This document shows, piece after piece, positions 45,402 to 54,277 of a DNA stretch of 64,000 bases. The stretch is taken from the NCBI RefSeq assembly GCF_001741865.1, contig NZ_CP017147.1, forward strand, positions 4,703,001-4,767,000, read 5' to 3'. Below the pieces are notes generated by a model, which was not told where the DNA came from, did no database searches, and was given only the letters and a program-made list of their open reading frames with translations. Position 1 is the stretch's first letter. The number at the start of each line of letters is the position of its first letter. This DNA comes from Bosea vaviloviae (lineage in GTDB: Bacteria; Pseudomonadota; Alphaproteobacteria; Rhizobiales; Beijerinckiaceae). The translations under genes and the position numbers were made by a program.

Positions 45402-46223
45402 TCAGGCGACCGAGAAGTAGGAGTGCGGATCGCTCTGGACGTCTTCGGCCGTGACGCCGACCAGGGTCAGCGTATCGCCATGGCCGAGATCGATGATGGC
45501 GTTGCCGCCAACCGTCGTCGCACGCGCCGCCACATCCTCGGCGGAGTGAACGCCGGTGCCGTTGATGTCCGAGGCGATCTGCAGCATGTCCGAGCCGGCC
45601 TGGAAATCGAGCACGACATCGTTGCCGCCGCCACCGGCGAAGACGAAGACGTCATGGCCAGCGCCACCCGAAAGGATGTCGTCGCCCGCGCCGCCGAACA
45701 GCAGGTCATCACCCGCCCCACCTTGCAGGAGGTCGTTGCCGGCACCGGCAATGAGCACGTCACTGCCCGCACCGCCCTGCAGAAGGTCGTTGCCTGCGCC
45801 ACCGAGAAGCAGGTCGTTGCCGGCGCCACCTTGCAGGATATCGTCCCCGGCACCGCCGAGCAGGATGTCATTGCCGGCGCCGCCCTGCAGGATGTCGTCC
45901 CCGGCACCACCGTCCAGGACGTCGTTGCCGGCTCCACCGGTCAGGAAATCGGAACCGTCATCGCCGAACAGGGCATCATTGCCCGCATCGCCGGTCAGGA
46001 AGTCGTCGCCTTGTCCCCCGAAAAGGACATCGTCGCCGCTCCCGCCGAAGATGGCGTCATCGCCGGTATCACCGAAGGCCACGTCATTGCCGCTGTCGCC
46101 GAAGAGAAAATCACCTCCGCCGCCACCGTGAATGACGTCATGCCCCGCGGCGCCATGAATGACGTCGCTGAATCGGCTACCGATCAAAAAGTCGTCGAAT
46201 GCACTTCCCTCTATCGTGGCCAT
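45402..46223 (-). CDS. RTX protein composed almost entirely of calcium-binding nonapeptides
   Basis: A 273-residue protein. After six N-terminal residues come 21 uninterrupted in-register nine-residue units (residues 7-195) of the GGxGxDxLx calcium-binding type, degenerate at the first two (SAFDDFLIG, SRFSDVIHG). A C-terminal domain of about 78 residues follows (VFVFAGGGGNDVVLDFQAGS, then DTLTLVGV), the usual uncleaved type I secretion signal region. No signal peptide is present. A strong AGGAGGTGA site precedes ATG 46223. There is no enzymatic or adhesive domain, so it is likely a calcium-dependent surface or matrix protein exported by the adjacent HlyD/ABC pair. Confidence 0.9.
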   Translation of the reverse strand: MATIEGSAFDDFLIGSRFSDVIHGAAGHDVIHGGGGGDFLFGDSGNDVAFGDTGDDAIFGGSGDDVLFGGQGDDFLTGDAGNDALFGDDGSDFLTGGAGNDVLDGGAGDDILQGGAGNDILLGGAGDDILQGGAGNDLLLGGAGNDLLQGGAGSDVLIAGAGNDLLQGGAGDDLLFGGAGDDILSGGAGHDVFVFAGGGGNDVVLDFQAGSDMLQIASDINGTGVHSAEDVAARATTVGGNAIIDLGHGDTLTLVGVTAEDVQSDPHSYFSVA

Positions 46224-46550
46224 ATAGTCACCTCCTAGGCGATCTGAAAGCACCGCCAGGTCTACGGAACCGAGCCGCAGCGCCCCCTGGATTTCGGTGC
46301 CGTTCCGATGACGCTAAAGAAGCACGCCATCGCTCGACAGGCCAAAGAGTAGCCAATATGTGCAGCGCAGCAAGCCTTTTATTGTGACCATTTTGCGATG
46401 CAGCAAGATTTATACTTTAAGTAGCGCGGTTTAATCTGGAAAACGCTCCAAAATAATCTCGAAATTCGAAACGATAAATCCGGAGCAATCTTCTAAAATT
46501 AACGCAATATCCAACAAACGCCGCCCAACAGATTGATTTTGTTACTGAAA
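46224..46550. promoter_or_regulatory. AT-rich promoter region of the RTX gene
   Basis: A 327-bp gap, clearly more AT-rich than its neighbours over 46380-46545, as expected of a regulated promoter. It contains CTCGAAATTCGAAACGAT at about 46463-46480, whose TTCGAAAC half also appears near 49835 in the T1SS/regulator gap. No -35/-10 pair could be assigned with confidence. Confidence 0.4.
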
Positions 46551-47909
46551 TCAGTCTTCGCGGAAGGCTCGGTGGAAGCTGTCCGTGATGGGCGCAAGCA
46601 GATAATCCACCGCGCGGCGCGAGCCGTTGACGATCAGCACCTCGGCCGCCATGCCGGCCTGCAGCGATATTTTATTTTCGGCGAGGCTCTCGGGCTTGAT
46701 CTCGGCGCGCACGATGAAATAGGCCGCGCCAGTCTTTTCGTCGACGAGCTGATCGGCGGCGACATAGTTGACTGTCGCCTGCAGGGGCGGCAGCAGCCGC
46801 GCGTTGAAAGCGGTGAGCCGGATACGGGTTTCTGCCCCCATCCGCACGACGTCGATGTCGCGCGGATCGACCTTGGCCTCGACGATCAGCGGCTCATGCT
46901 CGGGCACGATGTCGAGAATCGCCTCGCCCGCGGCGATGGCGCTGCCGGCGGTGCGCATCCGGATATTGGCGACGATGCCCTCCTGCGGCGAGAGCACGAC
47001 GAGACGCCGCAGGATATCTTGGGCCTGGATGATCCGCTCGACCACTTCCGACAGCGAGAGTTGAGTGTCCTGCAGATCCTTGGCGATCTCGCTCTGGCGA
47101 TCGAGCCCGATCGAGAGAATCTCGAGATTGGCGCCGGCCACCGCCTGCTCGGCCTTGGCCTTGCGCGCCGCCATCTCGCCGGCGCGCCCGGTCAATTCGC
47201 TCTGCTTGGTCTGGAGGTCGACGAGCTGGGTGCGCTTGGCGTAGCGTTTCTCGTAGAGCTCGCCGACAATGCGTGTTTCCTCGTCGATCAGCGAGCGCTG
47301 ATAGCGCGTTGCCTCGATCTGGGCCTGAAGCGCCTCGGATTCGGCCTGGAACTGCTCGATGACGCGCTGCTGGATACGGATCTTGCCGTCATAGACCTGC
47401 CCGCGGGCGCGAAACAGCGTGCGCTCGGCGACGACGACCTCGCGCGCGATCGGCGTCTGCGCCCTGTCGATATCATCGGGAAAATCGATCTCGGCGGCGC
47501 TGGTCTGCTCCGCCTTGAGCCGGGCGAGCTTGGCCTCGAAACCGACCCGCTTGCCCTGGAGCTGCTGCAGCTCAGCCTTGGCGCGGGCATCCTCCAGACG
47601 CAGCAGCGGCTCGCCCTGGGTAACGCGATCGCCTTCGCCCTTGAGCAGCATCTTGAGGACGCCGCCCTCGAGATGGCTCACCGTCTTGCGCTTGCTGTCG
47701 ACGATGACGGTGCCGACCGCGACCGCCGCATTGTCGAGATGGGCGGTCAGTGCCCATGCGCCGAAGCCGCCGAAGCCGACGGCGACCGCCGTCACCCCGG
47801 CCAGGATGAGGCTGCGCAGCGTCGGCACGCGCTCATCGTCCGGCTCCTCCGCCTGCGAGAACGGGACGAGCGACCGGCCAGGCTCTTTCAGCATCGGAAG
47901 CCCACTCAT
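46551..47909 (-). CDS. prsE: HlyD-family type I secretion periplasmic adaptor
   Basis: A 452-residue membrane fusion protein with one N-terminal transmembrane helix (about residues 31-55), a lipoyl half-motif (HLEGGVLKMLLKGEGDRVTQ), a long alpha-helical hairpin (about 110-300) and a beta-barrel domain with SPQEGIVANIRMRTAGSAI. This is the PrsE/HlyD type. It links the inner-membrane ATPase to a TolC-like outer-membrane pore, not encoded here. It overlaps the ATPase gene (ATGA). Its cargo is probably the RTX protein encoded next. Confidence 0.92.
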   Translation of the reverse strand: MSGLPMLKEPGRSLVPFSQAEEPDDERVPTLRSLILAGVTAVAVGFGGFGAWALTAHLDNAAVAVGTVIVDSKRKTVSHLEGGVLKMLLKGEGDRVTQGEPLLRLEDARAKAELQQLQGKRVGFEAKLARLKAEQTSAAEIDFPDDIDRAQTPIAREVVVAERTLFRARGQVYDGKIRIQQRVIEQFQAESEALQAQIEATRYQRSLIDEETRIVGELYEKRYAKRTQLVDLQTKQSELTGRAGEMAARKAKAEQAVAGANLEILSIGLDRQSEIAKDLQDTQLSLSEVVERIIQAQDILRRLVVLSPQEGIVANIRMRTAGSAIAAGEAILDIVPEHEPLIVEAKVDPRDIDVVRMGAETRIRLTAFNARLLPPLQATVNYVAADQLVDEKTGAAYFIVRAEIKPESLAENKISLQAGMAAEVLIVNGSRRAVDYLLAPITDSFHRAFRED

Positions 47910-49657
47910 GCCGTCACCTCCCGCACTGGCTTGGGCTGCTCGGCTTGCTTGGCCGGCTCCATCTCGACCAGGCCGCCGGGCGTGATCATGCCGGCGATCG
48001 CTGAACGCGGGCCGAACTGGTTGATGCGGCCCTCGCGCAACACCAGAATCTTGTCGACCACCTGCATGATCGAGGGCCGGTGCGCGATCAGCACCACGAT
48101 CGCGCCGCTCTCGCGCGCCGCGTTGACCGCGCGGATCAGGCCCTGCTCGCCCTCGGCGTCGAGATTGGCGTTGGGCTCGTCGAGCACGACCAGACGCGGC
48201 GAGCCGTAGAGCGCGCGCGCCAGCCCGATACGCTGGCGCTGGCCGCCGGAAAGCTTGAAATCACCGTCATTGACATTGGTGTCGTAGCCGAGCGGCATGC
48301 GGCCGATCAGCTCATGCACGCCGGCGATGCGCGCCGCCTCCAGGATGGCGTGCGGATCGGGATTGCGCATGCGCGCTATGTTCTCGGCGATTGTGCCGTT
48401 CAGCAGCGAGACCGATTGCGGGAGATAGCCGACCATGTCGCCGAAGGAGCTACGCTCCCAGAGAAAGACATTGTGGCCGTCGAGATAGACGCCGCCGACA
48501 TTCGGCTTGAGCACGCCGACGAGCAATCGCGCCAGGGTCGACTTGCCGGCGCCCGACGGCCCGACGATGCCCAGGACCTCACCCGGCTCGAGCGTGAAGG
48601 AGACGCTCTTGATCACGGTCTGCTCGGAGCCTTGCGGCGCGAAGACGACGCGGTCGATGACGAGATCGCCCTGCGTCCGCGGCGTCGGCACGGTCTGGCG
48701 TTGCGAGACGCGCGACTGCACCAGATCGCGCACCCGCTTCCAGGCGGAGGCCGCCAGCACCCATTGCCGCCAGTCCCCGATCATCGAATCGAAGGGCGCC
48801 AGCAGTCGGCCGAGCAGGATGCTCGCCGCCATCAGCGTGCCTGCCGAGACCTCGTTGCGGATGATCAGCACGGCTCCGGTGGCGTAGATCGCCAGCTGCA
48901 TCGTCATGCGCGAGGAGCGCGTCAGCGCGGCGATGAACTTGCCGCGCCTTGTGCCGAGGTCGAGATGCTCGATCATGGCCAGTTGCTGGCCGCGCCAGCG
49001 CTTGGCCAAGGCCGGCAGCATGCCCATCGCCTCGATCGTCTCGGCGTGCCGCAGGCTGGCGCCGACCTCGTTGATGCTGGCGACGCCCGCCTCGTTGGCC
49101 TCCTTCAGGATACGCCGCGTCAGCAGGTCTGAGAGCACACCGAGGATGAGCAGGATCAACAGCGATACGGCGCCGACGAGCCCGTAGATCGGGTGGAAGA
49201 TGAACAGCACCGCCAGGAAGATCGGCGACCAGGCCGCCTCCAGCGGCGTCGCGATCGCCGAGCTCGCAATGAAATAGCGGATGTCGTTGAGATCGCGGAT
49301 CGCCTGCGTGGACTGGCCGGAGCCCTGCTCGAGCGAGGCCGAGACCGCCGCCTGCAGTGCCGGCAGGTTGAGCCGGCGCGCAAAGATGCTCGCCATCGCC
49401 TGGAACGTCAGGGAGCGAATGAACTCGATCGTGCCATAGAGCGCGAGCGCCCCGACCGCGATCACCAGGAGCATGGTCAGCGTGTCCAGGCTGCGGCTGA
49501 CCACGACGCGCTCCTGCACCTGGATCATGAACAGCGGAACGGTCAGCAGCAGGATATTGACGCAGAAGCTCAGGAAGCCGGCATAGGCCAAGCCCCCCGC
49601 AAAAGAGCGCTGCAAATCTCGAATCAAGGCGTCAGGCGCCTGGGTTGCAGCCTTCAT
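47906..49657 (-). CDS. prsD: Type I secretion ABC transporter ATPase/permease
   Basis: A 583-residue half-transporter of the PrsD/HasD type. The transmembrane domain (about residues 20-320) has no N-terminal C39 peptidase or long RTX-type appendix. The ATPase domain has Walker A GPSGAGKST (near 367), signature LSGGQRQR, Walker B LVVLDEPNANLD and AHRPSIM. It exports unfolded RTX proteins through the inner membrane with the HlyD partner. The upstream gap with the divergent LdtR-like gene holds the promoter. Confidence 0.92.
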   Translation of the reverse strand: MKAATQAPDALIRDLQRSFAGGLAYAGFLSFCVNILLLTVPLFMIQVQERVVVSRSLDTLTMLLVIAVGALALYGTIEFIRSLTFQAMASIFARRLNLPALQAAVSASLEQGSGQSTQAIRDLNDIRYFIASSAIATPLEAAWSPIFLAVLFIFHPIYGLVGAVSLLILLILGVLSDLLTRRILKEANEAGVASINEVGASLRHAETIEAMGMLPALAKRWRGQQLAMIEHLDLGTRRGKFIAALTRSSRMTMQLAIYATGAVLIIRNEVSAGTLMAASILLGRLLAPFDSMIGDWRQWVLAASAWKRVRDLVQSRVSQRQTVPTPRTQGDLVIDRVVFAPQGSEQTVIKSVSFTLEPGEVLGIVGPSGAGKSTLARLLVGVLKPNVGGVYLDGHNVFLWERSSFGDMVGYLPQSVSLLNGTIAENIARMRNPDPHAILEAARIAGVHELIGRMPLGYDTNVNDGDFKLSGGQRQRIGLARALYGSPRLVVLDEPNANLDAEGEQGLIRAVNAARESGAIVVLIAHRPSIMQVVDKILVLREGRINQFGPRSAIAGMITPGGLVEMEPAKQAEQPKPVREVTA

Positions 49658-49983
49658 TCACGTCTCCGGATGAAAATCTGCGACGGCCGGACGCGAGCCC
49701 TGGGACCGAAGCGACAGTTTGCATGCACAATTAACAGCATGCCCTTCAACTCGTGTCGAGAGTATGACAGAATAGGTTGTCATAACAATTGAACAAAGCC
49801 GACAATTAAGTCAAAAAGATGCGATAGTTTGAATTTCGAAACAGTTCAGATCTATCCACAGGTTGCTAAAATCTTACGCCCACGGCATCTTGGGTGGCAT
49901 GTGCTTTGCGTATAGGCTATTTGACGGTGGTAGGGGATTCTTGGGGGATAGATTGCACATTTTGAAATCAGGCGGAGTAGGGA
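49658..49983. promoter_or_regulatory. Divergent promoter region (T1SS and LdtR-like regulator)
   Basis: A 326-bp AT-rich gap between the secretion ATPase gene and the regulator. GTTTGAATTTCGAAAC (about 49828-49843) is a near-palindrome (7-2-7 with one mismatch), the best operator candidate. Its right half TTCGAAAC recurs in the RTX promoter region. Nothing else was assigned. Confidence 0.4.
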
Positions 49984-50604
49984 ATGCATTCCAAACCGCA
50001 CAGCGGCGATCAAATCCTAGGCACGGCCTTCAACGGCGACCACAGGAGTCCGACCAGACGAAGCGACGCAGACACTAATCCGATGCGCGGCTTCGTCTCC
50101 CAGCTCGACCTCGCTCGCATGATCGAGCGGGTCAGCCGGCGCTTCCTCGACTATTTGCGGCTTGAATTGACCAAGCTCGGGGTCGACGACATCTCACCGT
50201 CACAGGTGATGGTGCTGCTGACGATCGGTGCGGGCGAGATCGCGGTGCGCGATCTGCTCGACCGGGGCCACTATGTCGGGTCGAACGCATCCTATAATCT
50301 CAAGCAGCTGGTCGAGAGCGGCTACCTCGATCGCGGCGCCTCGCCGCGCGACCGGCGCCTCGCCCGAATCTCGCTCTCGCCCAAGGGGCAGCTTCTCTGC
50401 GAGCGGCTGCGCCTGCTCGACGAGACCAGCCAGTTCGGCCAGAATCCGGAGATCGACATCGAAACCGATCTTCAGACCACCCACGACACGCTGCGCCGCC
50501 TGGAACAATGGTGGAGCGATGCGTTGCGCTATGGAGGGGTCCTGCTCGCCTCATGCACATCTTATTCGTTCATCGTTCAGGATCAGGTCAATTTGCTCAC
50601 CTGA
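49984..50604 (+). CDS. MarR-family regulator, LdtR-like
   Basis: A 206-residue winged-helix protein. Its core (about 38-165) resembles LdtR of the Hyphomicrobiales: ISPSQVMVLLTIGAGEIAVR, DRGHYVGSNASYNLKQLVES and SPRDRRLARISLSPKG. LdtR-type proteins control cell-envelope and surface genes. The ATG at 49984 has GGAG upstream; a second ATG at 50083 begins right at the conserved core. It is divergent from the secretion operon and overlaps the next glycosyltransferase gene by 52 bp, which links it to surface glycan synthesis. Confidence 0.83.
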   Translation: MHSKPHSGDQILGTAFNGDHRSPTRRSDADTNPMRGFVSQLDLARMIERVSRRFLDYLRLELTKLGVDDISPSQVMVLLTIGAGEIAVRDLLDRGHYVGSNASYNLKQLVESGYLDRGASPRDRRLARISLSPKGQLLCERLRLLDETSQFGQNPEIDIETDLQTTHDTLRRLEQWWSDALRYGGVLLASCTSYSFIVQDQVNLLT

Positions 50605-51767
50605 TCGCGCGCCTCGTCGCCGAAGGCGCCGAGGTCACGCTCATCACCGAACGGGCCGAGCAGGAGCGGCCGGGCCTCAGGCAGGTGATCTATTCCGTCG
50701 GCGAGCCGTCGACGGCCCATGCCACGCTGGCGGCGACCGACTACCATGTCCGGACCGGAGAGGCCGTGGCGGCCGAACTCGCACGGCTGCGGCGCCATGA
50801 TCCGCCCGACGCCGTCATCGGCCATATCGGCTGGGGCGGCCTGCTCTTCGCGAAGGATGCGATGCCGGGCGTGCCGCTGATCGGCTATTGCGAATATTAC
50901 TATAACGGAACCGGCTCGGATCTCGACTTCGATCCGTCTTCGCCGGTCTCCGATGCGGAGCGCCGGCGCATCCGCATGCGCAACGCGGCCCAGCTCGTCA
51001 CGCTGGAGACGCTCGACGCCGCCTATGCGCCGACGCGCTGGCAACAGCTGCAATATCCCCGCAGCCTGCGTTCGCGCATCGCGATCTGCCATGACGGCAT
51101 CGACATGACGGCGTGCCATCCCAACCCGGACGCGAGCTTCACCTTGCCCGACGGGCGCAGGCTGCGGCGCGGCGATCCGGTCGTGACATTCGCCGCGCGC
51201 GATCTCGACCCCTACCGCGGTTATCCACAGTTCATGCGCGCAGCAGCTCTCGTCGCGCGCAAACGACCTGACACGATCTTCGTTGCAGTGGGCGGTGACG
51301 GGCCCGGCTACGGCCGGCCGCGTCCGGATGGGCGGCCTTGGCGCCAAGCCATGCTGAATGAGACGGGGCTGGACGCACAGATCGTCCATATCCCCTGGCT
51401 CGCCTATGAGGCGCTGATCCGGCTGTTCCAGGTCTCGGCCGCCCATGTCTATCTGAGCACGCCCTTCGTGCTGTCCTGGTCGGTGCTGGAAGCGATGGCT
51501 TGTGGCAGCCTCGTCATCGGCTCGCGCACGCCCCCGGTCCAGGAGGTGATCACGGATCGGGTCAACGGCCTGCTGGTGCCGTTCTTCGATGAAGCGGCGC
51601 TAGCTGGCACCATCGATGAGGCGCTGGAGAAGCAGGCCTCCTTCGCGGGGCTGCGCCAGGCGGCTCGCAACTCGGTCGTGGCGAAATACGATCTCCAGAC
51701 CTGCCTCGACCGGCAGCGCGGCCTGATCGGGCGCCTCGTCGCGCAGGACGACCTGCTCCTGGCCTGA
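50553..51767 (+). CDS. Glycosyltransferase, GT4 type
   Basis: A 404-residue GT-B enzyme. The N-terminus is MHILFVHRSGSGQFAHLIAR, and the donor domain has VTFAARDLDPYRGYPQFMRA and TPFVLSWSVLEAMACGSLVI (an E-x7-E-like loop), followed by PVQEVI. The first methionine of the family sits at 50553, inside the 3' end of the regulator gene, giving a 52-bp overlap and likely coupling. Its branch differs from the two minus-strand GT4 enzymes. It probably acts on the same surface polymer. Confidence 0.85.
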   Translation: MHILFVHRSGSGQFAHLIARLVAEGAEVTLITERAEQERPGLRQVIYSVGEPSTAHATLAATDYHVRTGEAVAAELARLRRHDPPDAVIGHIGWGGLLFAKDAMPGVPLIGYCEYYYNGTGSDLDFDPSSPVSDAERRRIRMRNAAQLVTLETLDAAYAPTRWQQLQYPRSLRSRIAICHDGIDMTACHPNPDASFTLPDGRRLRRGDPVVTFAARDLDPYRGYPQFMRAAALVARKRPDTIFVAVGGDGPGYGRPRPDGRPWRQAMLNETGLDAQIVHIPWLAYEALIRLFQVSAAHVYLSTPFVLSWSVLEAMACGSLVIGSRTPPVQEVITDRVNGLLVPFFDEAALAGTIDEALEKQASFAGLRQAARNSVVAKYDLQTCLDRQRGLIGRLVAQDDLLLA

Positions 51768-51811
51768 CGGCGACCTCCTGGCCTGACAGGCTATCTGGCC
51801 CTCTTATCGAG

Positions 51812-52123
51812 CTACTGTAGCCGCCCCATCCCCGCCCGGCGGAACGTCATCGCCTCAGTGATGAAGCGCCCGCTGCGTACCGGCCTGAAACCAGCCTCCT
51901 CCCAGCCATTGGCGGCCATGAGGCGCGCAACCATGTCATGCAGCCGCCGCAGGTGATCTTCACGATCATCGTCCAGCCATTGGCCCCACCACTCTTCAAT
52001 CAATCCGATCAAAGGCTCAAGTGGAGGAGCGCCCCCTTCCGCTGCGTATTGCAACGCAGCATTCCCGGCGGGGGAGGATATGATTTCCCAAATCTGGAGA
52101 GGTTCAGTTCCTCTCAACATCAA
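51812..52123 (-). CDS. Hypothetical small protein
   Basis: A 103-residue acidic, tryptophan-containing protein (LIEEWWGQWLDDDREDHLRR in the middle) with no recognised family, signal peptide or membrane segment. It runs convergent to the glycosyltransferase gene and has ordinary codon use for the window. It could be a soluble regulator or orphan; a chance frame is possible. Confidence 0.45.
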   Translation of the reverse strand: MMLRGTEPLQIWEIISSPAGNAALQYAAEGGAPPLEPLIGLIEEWWGQWLDDDREDHLRRLHDMVARLMAANGWEEAGFRPVRSGRFITEAMTFRRAGMGRLQ

Positions 52124-52558
52124 TACAGACCCCTAATCGTGCCAGCCCCGCCCGCTGGCGTCCTACCCTGGAGGCAATACTAATTGATGCTGAGGTGGGA
52201 TGCAAAGCGGGAAGCCCTCGCCATCGCTAGATTAGGTTACAGAACACGAAACCGAATACAACACCAACGGCCGGTTCTCATATTGTCTGGCAGCTTGACC
52301 GGCCGGCGATCCATATCATGGATCGCCGGCGATTGTTCATATATCGCCGGTTAATGCGGCGATGATAGTCCTGAATTAATTCAGATTTTGTTCGAATTCG
52401 TCACCTTTCCGGAGAAAACAAATCTTTGCGATCTTCCGGAAAGCCCCGCCCGGAGGCCGCGCAGCTCCGGCAAGAGCAGCCCTCCTGCAAATTTAGCCAA
52501 TAACCGTGCCCGCACGGGCCTACACTCCCCCGATCCATGACGAAGCGGAGGATTGGGC
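52124..52558. other. AT-richer gap with several palindromes
   Basis: No gene was found. It contains a perfect 12-bp hairpin CCGGCGATCCAT-atc-ATGGATCGCCGG (52303-52329). Further CGCCGG blocks follow, and then an imperfect CTTTCCGG...CCGGAAAG pair (about 52407-52442). The latter may act as a terminator or attenuator ahead of the acyl-CoA dehydrogenase gene. Confidence 0.5.
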
Positions 52559-54232
52559 ATGCCGTCGATGATCGATGCGCGGATTTATCCTGCGACGACA
52601 CATGAGGTCACGAACCAGTCCAGCGCTCTGACCGGCGTCAATCTTTTCGATATGGACCAGATCCTGCGCGAGGCGGTCGAGCGCGAAGGAGCGGGATGGG
52701 TCGCAGACCGCGCCTCAAGGCTCGGCGCCGCCGCCGGCGACCCGGAGATTCAGGAACATGCCCATCTCGCCAACAAGCACGGCCCCGCGCTGAAAAGCCA
52801 TGACCGCTTCGGGCACCGGATCGATGCCGTCGAGTTTCACCCGAGCTACCACGCCTTGATGGGGCTCGCCTTCGGGTCGGGCGTGCATTCCCTCGCCTGG
52901 ACGGCGAACCGGCCCGGCGCCCATGCCGCCAGGGCCGCGCTCAGCTATCTCTGGAACGAAATCGAGAATGGCGTCGGCTGCCCCACCGGAATGGCCTATT
53001 CGGCGATACCAAGCCTGCGCCTCGTGCCCGCCATTCGCATGCTATGGGAAGGCAAGGCTCTCGCGGAAGCCTATGATCCGCGCGCCATTGCCGCGACAGA
53101 CAAGGCCGCCGTCACGATCGGAATGGCCCTGACCGAGAAGCAGGGCGGCTCGGATCTGCGGGCCAACACGACACGCGCCATACCGGTCGATGGCGGCGGA
53201 GCCGGCGGCGAATACCGGCTGACGGGCCATAAATGGTTCTGTTCGGCGCCGATGAGCGACGCTTTCCTGACGCTCGCCCAAACCGAGAAGGGGCCATCCT
53301 GCTTCTTCGTGCCGCGCTCATTGCCGGACGGGACGCGCAACCGCTTCTTCATCCAGCGGCTCAAGGACAAATGCGGCAACCGCTCCAACGCCTCGAGCGA
53401 GGTCGAATATGACGACACCTATGCCATCTTGCTGGGCGAGGACGGGCGCGGCGTCCGGGCCGCGATCGAAATGGCCCATCTGACCCGGCTCGACTTCGCC
53501 ATCGGCTCGGCCGGGCTGATGCGCTGGGCCTTGAACCTGACGCTGCACCATACGCATGGCCGCCGGGTCTTTCAGCGCGTGCTCGCCGACCAGCCCTTGA
53601 TGCGCAATGTGCTGGCCGACCTCTGCCTCGAATCCGAAGCTGCAACCGTGATCGCCTTCCGCCTCGCCCGCGCCGTGGACGAGAGCGCAGCCGGCTCGGA
53701 ACAGGCCCGCCTCCTGGAACGCATCCTCACACCGGTCGCGAAATTCTGGAACTGCAAGCGTGTGCCGGCCTTCATCGCCGAAGCCCTGGAATGCCATGGC
53801 GGCAACGGCTTCATTGAGGAGCAGCCGATGGCGCGGCTCTATCGCGAGGCGCCATTGAACGGAATCTGGGAGGGTACCGGCAATGTCATCTGCCTCGACG
53901 TCCTGCGCGCCCTGCAGCGCGAGCCCGATTCAGTCGCCGCACTGCTCGACGAGCTCGCCTTGGCGCGGGGCGTCGACCATCGTCTCGACACCGCGATCGA
54001 TGCCCTGGAAGTCGAACTCTCCGACCCGCTCGAACTGGAGCACCGCGCGCGCCAGGTCACGACGATGATCGCAACCGTCCTGGAGGCCTCGCTGCTGCTG
54101 CGCCACTCGATCCCCGCCGTCGCCGACGCCTATATCGCCTCGCGATTGGATGGCTTGTCGAACCGGGCTTTTGGCAGCTTGCCGCGCGGCGTTGATGCTG
54201 CGGCGATCATCGCGCGGTCGCGGCTGCAATAG
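52559..54232 (+). CDS. aidB: Acyl-CoA dehydrogenase family protein, AidB-like
   Basis: A 557-residue flavoprotein close to E. coli AidB in length and motifs: MTEKQGGSDLRANTTRA, GHKWFCSAPMSDAFL, SCFFVPRSLPDGTRN and LKDKCGNRSNASSEVEY, with the C-terminal GGNGFIEEQPMARLYREAPL and GIWEGTGNVICLDVL. AidB proteins bind FAD and DNA and are linked to protection from alkylation, while their acyl-CoA dehydrogenase activity is weak. The ATG at 52559 has GGAGG eight bases upstream. It stands alone; an AraC regulator follows. Confidence 0.88.
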   Translation: MPSMIDARIYPATTHEVTNQSSALTGVNLFDMDQILREAVEREGAGWVADRASRLGAAAGDPEIQEHAHLANKHGPALKSHDRFGHRIDAVEFHPSYHALMGLAFGSGVHSLAWTANRPGAHAARAALSYLWNEIENGVGCPTGMAYSAIPSLRLVPAIRMLWEGKALAEAYDPRAIAATDKAAVTIGMALTEKQGGSDLRANTTRAIPVDGGGAGGEYRLTGHKWFCSAPMSDAFLTLAQTEKGPSCFFVPRSLPDGTRNRFFIQRLKDKCGNRSNASSEVEYDDTYAILLGEDGRGVRAAIEMAHLTRLDFAIGSAGLMRWALNLTLHHTHGRRVFQRVLADQPLMRNVLADLCLESEAATVIAFRLARAVDESAAGSEQARLLERILTPVAKFWNCKRVPAFIAEALECHGGNGFIEEQPMARLYREAPLNGIWEGTGNVICLDVLRALQREPDSVAALLDELALARGVDHRLDTAIDALEVELSDPLELEHRARQVTTMIATVLEASLLLRHSIPAVADAYIASRLDGLSNRAFGSLPRGVDAAAIIARSRLQ

Positions 54233-54277
54233 GCAGCGGAACGAAAGATCGCGCCGGCGACCGGCTTTGGTTATGCT

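Noticed and set aside
45640..46200. Regular 27-bp DNA periodicity that could look like a CRISPR or tandem-repeat array
   Set aside because: It is the coding sequence of the RTX nonapeptides; there are no unique spacers, and the period equals nine codons.
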